From positions 372,001-436,000 of the forward strand of contig NZ_SOBT01000008.1 in NCBI RefSeq assembly GCF_004364935.1: a stretch of 64,000 nt of DNA, read 5' to 3'. Both the position numbers and the translations under genes were made by a program. This document shows, in pieces, positions 44,737-53,133 of the stretch (the stretch's first letter is position 1; each line of letters starts with the position of its first letter). The stretch comes from Panacagrimonas perspica. GTDB lineage: Bacteria; Pseudomonadota; Gammaproteobacteria; Nevskiales; Nevskiaceae. Below the pieces are notes generated by a model. That model saw only the letters and a list, made by a program, of their open reading frames with translations, had not been told where the DNA came from and did not search any database.

Positions 44737-45732
44737 ATGGTTATCAAGACCATCGCGGGCGTGCTGTTGCTCGCGGTTCTAGTTGCGAACAGCGTTCCGG
44801 GTCGGGCGTCACAGGCCCCCACCGAAGTCGTCAACGGGATTCCACACCAGTCGCTGTTCGGCATCGCCTTCGACGAGGCCAAAGGCGTGGCCGTCGGCGC
44901 CGCCGGCCAGATCCTGAGCACGCGCGATGCGGGCAAGAGCTGGACCACCGAAGCCACGCCGAATCGGCTCGGCCTGCTGGGCGTCGCGGTTCGCGGCGAG
45001 CGGCGCATCGCGGTCGGCCAGATGGGCCAGATCCTGCTCAAGGAGGGCGAGGGCAGCTGGCAGATCATCGACGGCGGCACGCAGGAGCGACTGATGGCGG
45101 TCAGCCTCAATGCCGCGGGAGAGGCCGTCATCGTCGGCTCCTTCGGACTGATCCTGACGTCGCGCGATGGTGGGCGCACGTGGGTCAAGGGCAACCCGGA
45201 CTGGTCCCAGTATTTCGCCGCGGATGCCGCGGAGCTGGGCGACGATTTCAAGCCGCACTTCTACGCCGTGACGGTCTCCGACGAGCGCGTCATCACCGTC
45301 GTGGGCGAGCTCGGACTGATCCTGCGTTCCTACGACGGCGGCTGCAGCTGGACGGTCCTGCACCGCGGCGACCAGGCGGGCGGCACGGGTCGCGCGTCGC
45401 TGTTCGCGATGGACCTGCGCGGCGATGGCAAGGGTTACGTGGTCGGGCAGGGCGGGCTGGTGCTCACGACCGCCGACGGCGGTACGAGCTGGACCAAGCT
45501 CGACATCGGAACCGAGGCGCATCTGCTGGGCGTGGCCACGTCACCGGGCGGAGACGTCGTCGTCACCGCGATGCGTGAAGTCCTCACGAGTCGCGATGGC
45601 GGAACGCACTGGCAGAAGCAGGACGCCCTCGACATCAAGACCGGTTGGTACAACGCGGCCGCTCGCCAGCAAGGGACGGGCGCGGTGTTCGCCGTTGGCC
45701 ATTCCGGCCGAATCATCCGTTTCGCCGAGTAA
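44737..45732 (+). CDS. YCF48-like beta-propeller protein, exported
   Basis: A 331-aa protein with a signal peptide (AGVLLLAVLVANSVPGRAS) and a propeller of six or seven BNR/YCF48 blades. Repeats include GIAFDEAKGVAVGAAGQILS followed by TRDAGKSWT, GSFGLILTSRDGGRTW, GELGLILRSYDGGCSW and GQGGLVLTTADGGTSW. Asp-box turns (S/T-x-D-x-G-x-T-W) are plain. Plant and cyanobacterial YCF48 assists photosystem II assembly; in heterotrophs beside DUF1302/DUF1329 the role is unknown, perhaps a periplasmic assembly factor for this transport system. Confidence 0.87.
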   Translation: MVIKTIAGVLLLAVLVANSVPGRASQAPTEVVNGIPHQSLFGIAFDEAKGVAVGAAGQILSTRDAGKSWTTEATPNRLGLLGVAVRGERRIAVGQMGQILLKEGEGSWQIIDGGTQERLMAVSLNAAGEAVIVGSFGLILTSRDGGRTWVKGNPDWSQYFAADAAELGDDFKPHFYAVTVSDERVITVVGELGLILRSYDGGCSWTVLHRGDQAGGTGRASLFAMDLRGDGKGYVVGQGGLVLTTADGGTSWTKLDIGTEAHLLGVATSPGGDVVVTAMREVLTSRDGGTHWQKQDALDIKTGWYNAAARQQGTGAVFAVGHSGRIIRFAE

Positions 45733-45823
45733 TCCAGGTCGACGTGCGTCGGTGCGTGCACAGCGCGCCCGGCTGCTGCGCGGGTCGTCGGCCCCATAAA
45801 CCCAAGAAATTCAGGAGAGCAAA

Positions 45824-47893
45824 ATGAAAGGGGACAGGAACATGCAACGAACTCAGCGCCGTGTCGGCGCGACTCTGGGTGTGCTGGCGCTGGCGATCAC
45901 GGGGAACGCGGTCCACGCCGGCGAAGCGGGCGGCTTCTTCGACGACATGAACATCAACTTCGCCGGGTTCGTTCGTGCCGAGAGCGCGATCAGCACGACC
46001 GGCCAGGAGAATCCGAACAACCAGGGCGGCAACATCTTCAACAGCCAGACGGTGGCGCGTACGGCCTACCTGCCGCCGGCACTCGGCGGCGGGCAGTGGG
46101 GTGCCATTCCGCTGGGCGTCGGTGGAAACCAGCAGCTCGGTGGCCTGCTGCCGCCGATCGCGTTCACCGATGAGGTCCGACGCGGCGACTTCATCGATGC
46201 CGACGACAACGCGTTCAACTACACGATCCTGCGCGCCGAGACCGAGATGCAGCTCACGCTGACCGACCACTGGTCGGTGATCGGCCGACTGCGCGCGATC
46301 TATGACCCGACGATCTACCAGCAATTCAACCCCGGCAGCGTGGGTGGCGTGCAAGGCGCCATCGACGGCGGAGAGAAGCGGCTCTACAAGGGCCGCCCGA
46401 ACATGTTCGAGTACATCGTCGAGGGAGGAGACAAGCCGAATCCGCTGGAATGGTCGGGCAAGGACTATCTGGTCTATTTCCCGGCCTTGCTGGCCGAGTA
46501 CACCAGCGGCGGGCTGAACCTGCGCGTCGGCAACCAGCAGCTCGCCTGGGGTCAGTCGATCTTCTTCCGCGTGTTCGACGTCGCCAACGGTCTGGACCTG
46601 CGTCGTCACCTGATCATGGATCGCGCGCTCGAGGAGTTTTCCGACAAGCGCGTCCCGCAGCTGTCCGTGCGACTCAGCTACCAGCTCAGCGACACCATCC
46701 TGCTGGACAGCTTCGTCGCCAAGTTCCAGCCCACCGTGTTCGGAAACCCGAACACGCCGTACAACGTGATTCCGGCGCAGTTCACGGTCCACGACCTGTA
46801 CAAGGAAGGCGGATACGACAGCAAGCTCAACTACGGTCTGCGACTGAAGGGCGACTACGGACAGGTCAGCTTCCAGCTGATGGCGACCCGACGCTACAAC
46901 CCGGACGGCGTCTTCCGGTGGACCGAGTCGGGCGTGCAGAAGCCGCTATCCGGTCTGCTCGGCACGGCGGTGAATCTTGCCTACAGCGTCAAGCCCCAGC
47001 TCGGAAACCCCGACAATGCCGGCGCGTGTTCGCCGACGCTCTGCCGGCTCTACGACGACATCTCCGAAGCGCTCTCGCATACGCCGTTCGAGGCTTCTCC
47101 GGCGGGCGTCTACTCGGCGCGCGAGTGGTTCAACTACGCCGCCCAGGTCCGGCTCGACGGCGTTGCGGGCCTGAACGCGGCCATCGAGGAATTCGCCGCT
47201 TCGCGTGACGTGTTCGCCACGCCTGCGGACAACTACGACCAGGCCTATGCGGAGCTGGACACCTTCTTCATCGCGGCCGGCGGATCGATGCGCGGACACA
47301 TCGCGCGGCAGTACTTCCGTGAAGACGTCTTCGGCGTGGGCGCGAGCTACGTCAACGAGAGCGAGAACGATCTTCTCAACCAGATGATCTTCAACCTCGA
47401 GGTCCAGTACACGCCGGAGCGGACCTTCACGAACAAGGGCCTGAGCCGCAACTTCGTCAAGCAGGACGAGTACACGGTCTCGCTGGTCGTCGACAAGTGG
47501 CACCGCTTCTTCAACGAATTCCCGGGAACCTACATCCTGTTCCAGGCCTTGACGAAGAACCGCAGCGATCTGGTCGGGCGTCACCTGGGCGGCTTCGGCG
47601 GCTCGGAGAACAAGGAAGCGCCCGGAAAGTCCGGCAACTCGAACTATCTGGTGCTCGGCTTCCTGCAGCCTTGGCCGAACAAGATCTACGAGATCGAGTT
47701 CGCCGCGCTGGTGGATCTCGAGGGTGGCATGCTGGCGCAGCCGGGCCTTCGCTGGAACGCCGGCAAGAGCGTGACGGTGGAAGGCTTCTACAACTTCGTC
47801 GACGGCCGCCTGTGGGGCAATCCCAACGACAACCTGCTGTCGACGATCGACTTCGCCGAAGAGTTCACGCTGCGGGTCAGCTACCAGTTCTGA
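45824..47893 (+). CDS. DUF1302 outer-membrane beta-barrel protein
   Basis: A 689-aa protein. The signal peptide is TLGVLALAITGNAVHAG. The mature part is strand-rich with alternating hydrophobics, for example INFAGFVRAESAISTTGQEN, FNYTILRAETEMQLTLTDHW, GLNLRVGNQQLAWGQSIFFR and VPQLSVRLSYQLSDTILLDS. It ends in FTLRVSYQF, a C-terminal Phe as in outer-membrane barrels. DUF1302 proteins are putative outer-membrane channels for hydrophobic compounds. ATG 45824 has AGGAGA. It is followed by a strong intrinsic terminator. Confidence 0.88.
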   Translation: MKGDRNMQRTQRRVGATLGVLALAITGNAVHAGEAGGFFDDMNINFAGFVRAESAISTTGQENPNNQGGNIFNSQTVARTAYLPPALGGGQWGAIPLGVGGNQQLGGLLPPIAFTDEVRRGDFIDADDNAFNYTILRAETEMQLTLTDHWSVIGRLRAIYDPTIYQQFNPGSVGGVQGAIDGGEKRLYKGRPNMFEYIVEGGDKPNPLEWSGKDYLVYFPALLAEYTSGGLNLRVGNQQLAWGQSIFFRVFDVANGLDLRRHLIMDRALEEFSDKRVPQLSVRLSYQLSDTILLDSFVAKFQPTVFGNPNTPYNVIPAQFTVHDLYKEGGYDSKLNYGLRLKGDYGQVSFQLMATRRYNPDGVFRWTESGVQKPLSGLLGTAVNLAYSVKPQLGNPDNAGACSPTLCRLYDDISEALSHTPFEASPAGVYSAREWFNYAAQVRLDGVAGLNAAIEEFAASRDVFATPADNYDQAYAELDTFFIAAGGSMRGHIARQYFREDVFGVGASYVNESENDLLNQMIFNLEVQYTPERTFTNKGLSRNFVKQDEYTVSLVVDKWHRFFNEFPGTYILFQALTKNRSDLVGRHLGGFGGSENKEAPGKSGNSNYLVLGFLQPWPNKIYEIEFAALVDLEGGMLAQPGLRWNAGKSVTVEGFYNFVDGRLWGNPNDNLLSTIDFAEEFTLRVSYQF

Positions 47894-47934
47894 TTTTTCG
47901 TCTCCTTCGCTCCGCACCTTTGTGGAGCTCACTC

Positions 47935-47971
47935 GGCCGGCGCGCCTCCTGGACGCCGGCCTTCTTTTTTA
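47935..47971 (+). terminator. Rho-independent terminator after the DUF1302 gene
   Basis: An 8-bp perfect stem GGCCGGCG (47935-47942) / CGCCGGCC (47954-47961) is followed by TTCTTTTTT. It lies only 16 bp before the second DUF1329 start, so the second copy is partly insulated from the upstream operon. Confidence 0.88.
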
Positions 47972-47986
47972 TTGGAGACGTACGAC

Positions 47987-49372
47987 ATGCCGTACCTGAC
48001 GCGATACGGGCGTGGCTTCACGCGCAGGAAATTCCTCACCGACGCTGCGCGAGGTGTGCTCGCCACCGGCGTGCTCGCCCCGCTGGCGTCATCGATGGCG
48101 GCGAGCGGTGAGATCACCAAGGCCTATCCGGACGAGTTGCTCTCGATCGAGGGCTACACCAAGGGACGCATCAAGACGGGTGACTTCATCACGAGTGCGA
48201 ACGTCGAGCTCGTGAAGGATCTGCTCGAACCGGTGCGTTACGAGCACATCCTCAACCATGGTCGCCGGCTCAAGGTCGTGAAGACCACGCAGGACCTGAT
48301 GCGCCTGTCGCCCTGGGAGTACATCGAAGCCACGCTGAAGAACGCCGGCAAGGCGGGCTTCGATGCGAAGGGCAACGTGGTGAACAAGGCCGATGGCCGT
48401 CCGTGGATCGGCGGCAATCCGTTCCCGGATCCCACGAACGGCCTGGAACTGTTCGCCGCCCAGACCTTGAGCTGGGGCCGTCACGATGCGTCGTTCTACG
48501 CGCTGACGGCGCAGGCCCTGGGACGGAATGGCGAGCCGCGCTTCAACTACAGCGGAGGCTGGGCGGAGCTCTCGCCAGTGGCACGCGTGAGCATGCAGCC
48601 GGCGCCGTACTGGCCGGGCCACGAGGACAAGCTGCGCTTTCAATCGGTGTTCTTCCAGACGCCGTCGCAGTTCAGCGGCACTTCGTTCCTGAATGTCTGG
48701 GACTACGACCACAGCCGCTTCCCGGACCTCTACGGATATGTGCCCGAGTTCCGCCGCGTGCGTCAGTTCCCCACCGACCAGCGATTCGAGCCGCTGCTGC
48801 CCGGCCTGTCGCTGTATCTCTCGGACGCCTGGGCCGCAGGTGATCCGCTGCATACCTGGAGCGGATACCAGATCGTGGGGCGCGGGCCTTTCCTGGCGGG
48901 CCTGGCGGGGAACTGGAACCCCGGGGATCCGAACTGGGAGCAAGGCGTTCACGGCGGACCGAAGAACCAATCGTTCTGGGACACCTCGGTGGAACTGGTG
49001 CCCGAGGCCATCGTCGTCGAGGCCATGCCGACGCGGTTCCCCCGGGCGCCGGTGTCGAAGAAGCGGGTGTGGTTCGACGCACGCAACCAGATCGTGATCG
49101 GCATGGTGACGTATGACCGGCGCGGGCAGCCGTTCCGTTCTTTCGACGGTGCCTATTCGCTCTACGAGTCAGGTGACGACAAGTTCATGGACGGCGCGCA
49201 TCCGTACTGGAGCTGGTGCCATGTCACCGCTTCCGACGTCCAGACCGGCGATGTGACGCGCCTGCAGCAGGTCAAGGCCCTGCCGGGAAACCATCGCAGC
49301 GGCGCGAACGACGAGACGTTCTATCACCGCTACCTGACCCAGCAGGCGCTGATCAAGCTGGGGGCGGCCTGA
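47987..49372 (+). CDS. DUF1329 protein with Tat signal (copy 2)
   Basis: A 461-aa exported protein with a clear Tat signal (FTRRKFLTDAARGVLATGVL). The mature sequence starts EITKAYPDELLSIEGYTKGR, aligning with copy 1, and shares NPFPDPTNGLELFA, WDYDHSRFPDLYGYVPEFRR, VRQFPTDQRFEPLLPG, WAAGDPLHTWSGYQI and WFDARNQIVIG. Tandem but separated paralogues flanking YCF48 and DUF1302 suggest duplication and specialisation. Start ATG 47987 has TTGGAG; it sits directly after a terminator, so its expression depends on read-through or a promoter inside the terminator region. Confidence 0.88.
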   Translation: MPYLTRYGRGFTRRKFLTDAARGVLATGVLAPLASSMAASGEITKAYPDELLSIEGYTKGRIKTGDFITSANVELVKDLLEPVRYEHILNHGRRLKVVKTTQDLMRLSPWEYIEATLKNAGKAGFDAKGNVVNKADGRPWIGGNPFPDPTNGLELFAAQTLSWGRHDASFYALTAQALGRNGEPRFNYSGGWAELSPVARVSMQPAPYWPGHEDKLRFQSVFFQTPSQFSGTSFLNVWDYDHSRFPDLYGYVPEFRRVRQFPTDQRFEPLLPGLSLYLSDAWAAGDPLHTWSGYQIVGRGPFLAGLAGNWNPGDPNWEQGVHGGPKNQSFWDTSVELVPEAIVVEAMPTRFPRAPVSKKRVWFDARNQIVIGMVTYDRRGQPFRSFDGAYSLYESGDDKFMDGAHPYWSWCHVTASDVQTGDVTRLQQVKALPGNHRSGANDETFYHRYLTQQALIKLGAA

Positions 49373-49469
49373 TCGCAGCGGCGCCATCGCGGGTCCGATG
49401 TTGGCGGCCCGAGCCCGAACTTCCTCGCTAAGGCCCGGAAGGGCTGGCGACCGAACGATAACGCCCCAC

Positions 49470-49615
49470 GTAGCCCGGACGAAGTCCGGGGGTCCCTTTT
49501 CCGGGCGAGCATGTCTTGGAGAAAAGCTCCCGGACTTCGTCCGGGCTACGGTGGTGTTACGACGTCGAGCGTCCGTGCGCACGGGATGGGGAATCCCGGG
49601 TTTCACCCGGGCTAC
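49470..49615. repeat. Three REP elements (A, inverted A, inverted B)
   Basis: Type A at 49470-49490, inverted A at 49529-49549 and inverted B at 49595-49615. The last overlaps the stop codon of the sensor kinase gene (49612). They fill the convergent gap between the DUF1329 copy 2 gene and the kinase gene. Confidence 0.9.
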
Positions 49616-50940
49616 GCGGTTCGTCCTTCCGCTGCTGCGACGACCTTCGGCCACGCCAGCCGCACCTCGAGCCCACCGTCGGCCGCATTGCGTGCCTCGG
49701 CGCGCCCGCGATGGGCACGCATGACACGCGCGACGATCGCCAGGCCCAGGCCATAACCCTCACCGCCCGCGGCGGCCTTGCCGCGGAAGAACGGCTCGAA
49801 CAGGCGGGGCAGCTCGTCCGCCGGTACGCCCGGCCCGCGATCGCGTACGACGATGCTCGCTTCGCTGGCACTGGCATCGAGCCCGATCACGATCTCGCTG
49901 TCGGCGGGTGCGTGGCGCACGGCGTTGCGGATCACGTTCTCGAGCGCCCGCATCAGGCCGTCGCGATCGGCCGACGCGTGCGCATTTCCTTGCACCGTCG
50001 AGCGCAACTGCAACCGCACACCGCGATGCGCCGCCTGCGGCCGCTCGGCTTCGATGACGTCTTCGGCCAGGGCCTGCAGGTCGACATCGGGCAGTGCCGC
50101 GAGCTTCGAGGCCTGATCCAGACGGGCGAGGGCGAGCAGTTCGCCGACGAGCAGGTCGATGCGCGCGATCTCGCGGTCCGCGCGCTCCAGCGTTTCGGGA
50201 CGATGATCCTCGCGCGCGAGTTCCAGTGCGAAGCGCAGACGAGACAGCGGGGCGCGCAATTCGTGGGACACGTCGTGCAGCAGCTGGTCGCGGCTCTGCA
50301 CGAGGGTTTCGATCTGCACGGCCATGCGGTCGAAGTCGCGCGCCAGGCGTCCGTACTCGTCCTCGCGAGATCCGATGACAGTGCCGACGCGGCTCGACAG
50401 ATCGCCCGCCGCCATGCGACGCGTGACCGACTGTATCTGTGCCAGCGGCTGCGACAGATGACGCGCCACGACCCAGCCGACACCGGCGATGGCCAGCACC
50501 GACAGCAGGATCTGCAGGCCCAGCGGCACCCAGCGCATCCAGGGTGCGCGCCGCGGCGGACCCTGGATGACGATCAGCCAGGTCGGCGGATTGGCGGCGA
50601 GGCGCCGCGACACCAGCCACTGCCCGCGCGGCAGCCGCACCTCGGCATTGGTATCGGTCAGTTCTTCGAGATGTCGTGCCACCGGGCGCGGCAGATCGCC
50701 GTCGCCTTCGAGCGATTTTCCGTCGCGCACCAGTACCACGCGACGGCCGTCGTCGGGCGCATTCAGATCCGGCGTGCGGCCTTCGGCCAGCGCGGCTTCC
50801 GCCCGCATGACGACCTCTTCGATGTCGGGCGGCCGGTCGGCGTTGCGCTCGAAGATCGCGTGGGCGATCAGCACGCTGACGCCCATCGTCAGCAGGTTGG
50901 CGGCGCAGAACCACAGGAACAGGCGGCCGTAGATGCTCAT
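49612..50940 (-). CDS. CpxA-like sensor histidine kinase
   Basis: A 442-aa kinase. TM1 lies at about 8-28 (LWFCAANLLTMGVSVLIAHA), a periplasmic sensor at about 30-135, TM2 at about 138-160 and HAMP at about 160-212. The dimerisation/phosphorylation helix is HDVSHELRAPLSRLRFALEL with phospho-His at about 226. The HATPase domain has the N box ENVIRNAVRHAP, G1 RDRGPGVP, F FEPFF and G2 GYGLGLAIV. The divergent spy-like gene and the CpxR-type box nearby support an envelope-stress role. The gene starts 270 bp after the regulator stop, because a 268-bp inverted-repeat element fills the gap. Confidence 0.9.
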   Translation of the reverse strand: MSIYGRLFLWFCAANLLTMGVSVLIAHAIFERNADRPPDIEEVVMRAEAALAEGRTPDLNAPDDGRRVVLVRDGKSLEGDGDLPRPVARHLEELTDTNAEVRLPRGQWLVSRRLAANPPTWLIVIQGPPRRAPWMRWVPLGLQILLSVLAIAGVGWVVARHLSQPLAQIQSVTRRMAAGDLSSRVGTVIGSREDEYGRLARDFDRMAVQIETLVQSRDQLLHDVSHELRAPLSRLRFALELAREDHRPETLERADREIARIDLLVGELLALARLDQASKLAALPDVDLQALAEDVIEAERPQAAHRGVRLQLRSTVQGNAHASADRDGLMRALENVIRNAVRHAPADSEIVIGLDASASEASIVVRDRGPGVPADELPRLFEPFFRGKAAAGGEGYGLGLAIVARVMRAHRGRAEARNAADGGLEVRLAWPKVVAAAEGRTA

Positions 50941-50944
50941 GCCA

Positions 50945-51212
50945 AGGGCCTGCGAATGCCTGGTTGGTCGCTGCGTTGGCCTCTGTTTGCTCGCCAGGCA
51001 AGGCGCGACCGAGGAAGTTTGCTGACTGCAAATGACAAGGGAGCAACGCAGCATCGCGAAAAAACAGAGACCAACCCTCCGGGACCGGCCCGTTTTGGCC
51101 CATCGCTGCGTCTGTCGTCGCTTATGTACTTTGAGTACACCGCACTCCTCCATTCTTGCGCTGGGCGAAAACTGACTCGGCCGCAGCGATCAACCAGGCA
51201 TTAGCAGGCCCT
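50945..51212. mobile_element. 268-bp MITE-like element with 31-bp terminal inverted repeats
   Basis: The left end at 50945-50975 (AGGGCCTGCGAATGCCTGGT...) matches the reverse complement of 51182-51212 at 29 of 31 positions. Inside, TTGGCCTCTGTTTGCTCG near 50976 is an imperfect inverted copy of 51058-51076, and GTACTTTGAGTAC (near 51124) and GGCCCGTTTTGGCCC (near 51091) are further palindromes. No ORF or transposase lies inside, so it would need a helper. The right end reaches the second base of the regulator stop codon (51211-51213). No other copy was seen in this window. Confidence 0.8.
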
Positions 51213-51897
51213 AGTCCTCGATGAGTTGGTAACCCGCGCCGCGGATGGATTCGACGCGCAGCCCCGACTTCGCCGCCGTCAGCTTCTGGCGCAAGCGACT
51301 GACGTGAACGTCGATCGCGCGGTCGTAGCGTTCGAGCGGCCGGTGCAGCGCGCTCTGCGTGAGCTGCTCGCGCGTCACCGCCTGGCCGGCCTGGCGCGCC
51401 AGTTCGAGCAGCACCGAGAGTTCGGCGCCGGTCAGCGGCAGCGCCTCGTCGTTGCAGGTGGCGCGGCGTTCGGCAGGACGCAGGCGAACCCGCCCGACGT
51501 TCAGTTCAGCTGCGGGCTCGGGCGCCGCGTCCGGGCGCGTGCGACGCAGCAGCGCCTGGATGCGGGCCAGCAGTTCGCGCGGCAGACAGGGCTTGGCGAG
51601 GTAGTCGTCGGCGCCCAGTTCCAGCCCGACGATGCGATCGACCGGCTCGCCGCGGCCCGACAGCATCACGATCGGCAGCTGTTCGAACTCGCGGATGCGG
51701 CGCAGCGCGGTCAGGCCGTCCATGCCGGGCAGCATCACGTCGAGTACCAGCACGTCCGGGCGTGTGCCGGTATGCAGGCGCTCGATGGCGGATTCGGCGG
51801 AATGCACGGCCTCGGCCGTCAGGCCCTGGCGCTCGAGGTATTCGGCCAGCAGGGCACAGAGTTCGCGGTCGTCGTCGGCGATCAGGATTCGCGGCAT
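51211..51897 (-). CDS. CpxR/OmpR-type response regulator
   Basis: A 228-aa protein. The receiver domain (about 2-118) has acidic residues IADDDRE, phospho-acceptor Asp53 (VLVLDVMLPGMDG), SGRGEP, and Lys in DDYLAKPCLP. The winged-helix DNA-binding domain is about 130-225 (LTGAELSVLLELARQAGQAV, IDVHVSRLRQKLTA, VESIRGAGYQLIED). It should be phosphorylated by the adjacent CpxA-like kinase. Its stop codon TAG is shared with the tip of the inverted-repeat element, which may have trimmed or reset the original 3' end. It starts 130 bp from, and divergent to, the spy-like gene; the CpxR box lies between. Confidence 0.92.
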   Translation of the reverse strand: MPRILIADDDRELCALLAEYLERQGLTAEAVHSAESAIERLHTGTRPDVLVLDVMLPGMDGLTALRRIREFEQLPIVMLSGRGEPVDRIVGLELGADDYLAKPCLPRELLARIQALLRRTRPDAAPEPAAELNVGRVRLRPAERRATCNDEALPLTGAELSVLLELARQAGQAVTREQLTQSALHRPLERYDRAIDVHVSRLRQKLTAAKSGLRVESIRGAGYQLIED

Positions 51898-51937
51898 GGG
51901 GAGACAGTACCGGCACGCTGGGAAGGGGGTGCGCGCG

Positions 51938-51952
51938 TTTACCCAACTTTAC
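51938..51952. promoter_or_regulatory. Perfect CpxR-type binding box
   Basis: Read on the minus strand the site is GTAAA-GTTGG-GTAAA, the exact CpxR consensus (GTAAA-N5-GTAAA). It sits between the divergent regulator and spy-like genes, about 75 nt before the spy-like start. A -10-like TTTAAT lies at 51986-51991 for the spy-like gene. Autoregulation plus spy activation is expected. Confidence 0.8.
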
Positions 51953-52026
51953 GTGTCCGTAACCGAGGTTAACGCGACCTCCGGGTTTAATCTCTTCGCC
52001 AACCCCGGCCCCAACGGAGTTCCAAA

Positions 52027-52542
52027 ATGTCCACCTTCAAGATCTCTTCCTTCTCGTTCAAGCCGATGCTGCTCGCTGCCGGTCTGGGCCTTGCTGCCGT
52101 CGGCGGTGCCTTTGCTGCCGGCACCACCGGCGCTGCTCCTTCCGGCGACGGTCCGCGCCACGATCCGGCCGCGCGCATGGCCAAGTACCTGTCGCTCGAC
52201 GAAACGCAGAAGACCAACGTTTCGGCGATCTTCGAGCGCAACCGCCCGGCGAACGAGGCGCTGCGCGAGCGCAGCAAGGCCAATCGCGAAGCCCTGCGTG
52301 CGCTCAAGCCCGGCACGCCGGACTACAGCACGCGTTCGCAGGCTCTGGCCGACGCGGCCGGCACGCTCGAGCGTGACCGCGTGTTGCAGCGCACGCAGAT
52401 GAACGCCGAATTTGCGACCGTCCTGACGCCGGAGCAGCTCGCCAAGATGCAGGCTCACGACGCTCGCGGCGGCCGTCACCACGGCGGTCGCGGTCGTGGC
52501 CCTGGCCCCGGCGGCAAGCCGGCGCCGGACGCCGAGTCGTAA
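52027..52542 (+). CDS. Spy/CpxP-family periplasmic chaperone-like protein
   Basis: A 171-aa protein with a signal peptide (PMLLAAGLGLAAVGGAFAAG). The all-helical body has two LTxxQ-type motifs (YLSLDETQKTNVSAI, LTPEQLAKMQA). The C-terminal tail is His/Gly/Arg-rich (GGRHHGGRGRGPGPGGK), possibly metal-binding. CpxP restrains CpxA and Spy is an ATP-independent chaperone; both are strongly induced by CpxR. The divergent position beside the Cpx-like pair and the CpxR box support this. A strong terminator follows. Confidence 0.88.
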   Translation: MSTFKISSFSFKPMLLAAGLGLAAVGGAFAAGTTGAAPSGDGPRHDPAARMAKYLSLDETQKTNVSAIFERNRPANEALRERSKANREALRALKPGTPDYSTRSQALADAAGTLERDRVLQRTQMNAEFATVLTPEQLAKMQAHDARGGRHHGGRGRGPGPGGKPAPDAES

Positions 52543-52566
52543 GGCCCGGCGGTTCGATGTGACCGG

Positions 52567-52597
52567 CCGCGGCGCCCTCGGGCGCCGCGGCTTTTTT
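52567..52597 (+). terminator. Intrinsic terminator of the spy-like gene
   Basis: A 10-bp perfect stem CCGCGGCGCC (52567-52576) / GGCGCCGCGG (52581-52590) with a CTCG tetraloop, followed by CTTTTTT. Confidence 0.92.
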
Positions 52598-52603
52598 GTT
52601 TGC

Positions 52604-52670
52604 GTAGCCCGGACGGAGTCCGGGGCCCCCCCTGTTGACGAGCCGCATCCCCGGCTTTCACCCGGGCTAC
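52604..52670. repeat. Inverted pair of REP variants
   Basis: A type A unit with a GGA loop (52604-52624) faces a type B unit with one arm change (52650-52670). They lie between the spy terminator and the fliS promoter. Confidence 0.85.
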
Positions 52671-52677
52671 GCGGGGC

Positions 52678-52704
52678 TCAAGTCCTGCCCGCTGCCGCCG
52701 ATAC
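52678..52704 (+). promoter_or_regulatory. Sigma-28-like promoter of fliS
   Basis: TCAAGTCC (52678-52685), N11, GCCGATAC (52697-52704). The -10 element matches 7 of 8 consensus bases and the spacing is exact. It lies 22 bp before the fliS ATG. This would keep the displaced fliS in the late flagellar regulon. Confidence 0.7.
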
Positions 52705-52725
52705 CTCATTCGTCAGCAATCGAGA

Positions 52726-53133
52726 ATGAACATGGGCGCGATGATCCGCATGCAGGCACTTCGGCAGTACCAGCACTCCAGCGTGGACTGCGTGACGGCT
52801 TCGGCCAGTCCGCACCAGCTCATCGCGATGCTGCTGGAGGGTGCGCTGGACCGCATCGCGCAGGCCCGCGGCGCGGCGCGCAATGGTGATCGTGCATCGC
52901 GTCTGAAGAACGTGGCCTCGTCGATCGCGATCCTCGAATACCTGAACCTGTCGCTGGATCGTGGCGCGGGCGGGCTCAGCGAGCGCCTCGCTGCGCTGTA
53001 CGACTTCTGTCTGCGTCACCTGGCGCAGGCCAATGCCGCCGACGACGCGGACATGCTGGACGACGTGGCCGACGTGCTGCGCCCGATCAAGCAGGCCTGG
53101 GACGAGATGCCGCGCGGTCCGGGCATGCGCTGA
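52726..53133 (+). CDS. fliS: Flagellin export chaperone FliS
   Basis: A 135-aa protein. The family pattern is RQYQHSSVDCVTASASPHQL then IAMLLEGALDRIAQARGAA, and KNVASSIAILEYLNLSLDRG with LAALYDFCLRHLAQANA. FliS binds the flagellin C-terminus in the cytoplasm before export. Other ATGs at 52732 and 52741 could be used. It is about 17 kb from fliD, unlike the common fliD-fliS order. The stop overlaps the next ATG (TGATG). Confidence 0.93.
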   Translation: MNMGAMIRMQALRQYQHSSVDCVTASASPHQLIAMLLEGALDRIAQARGAARNGDRASRLKNVASSIAILEYLNLSLDRGAGGLSERLAALYDFCLRHLAQANAADDADMLDDVADVLRPIKQAWDEMPRGPGMR

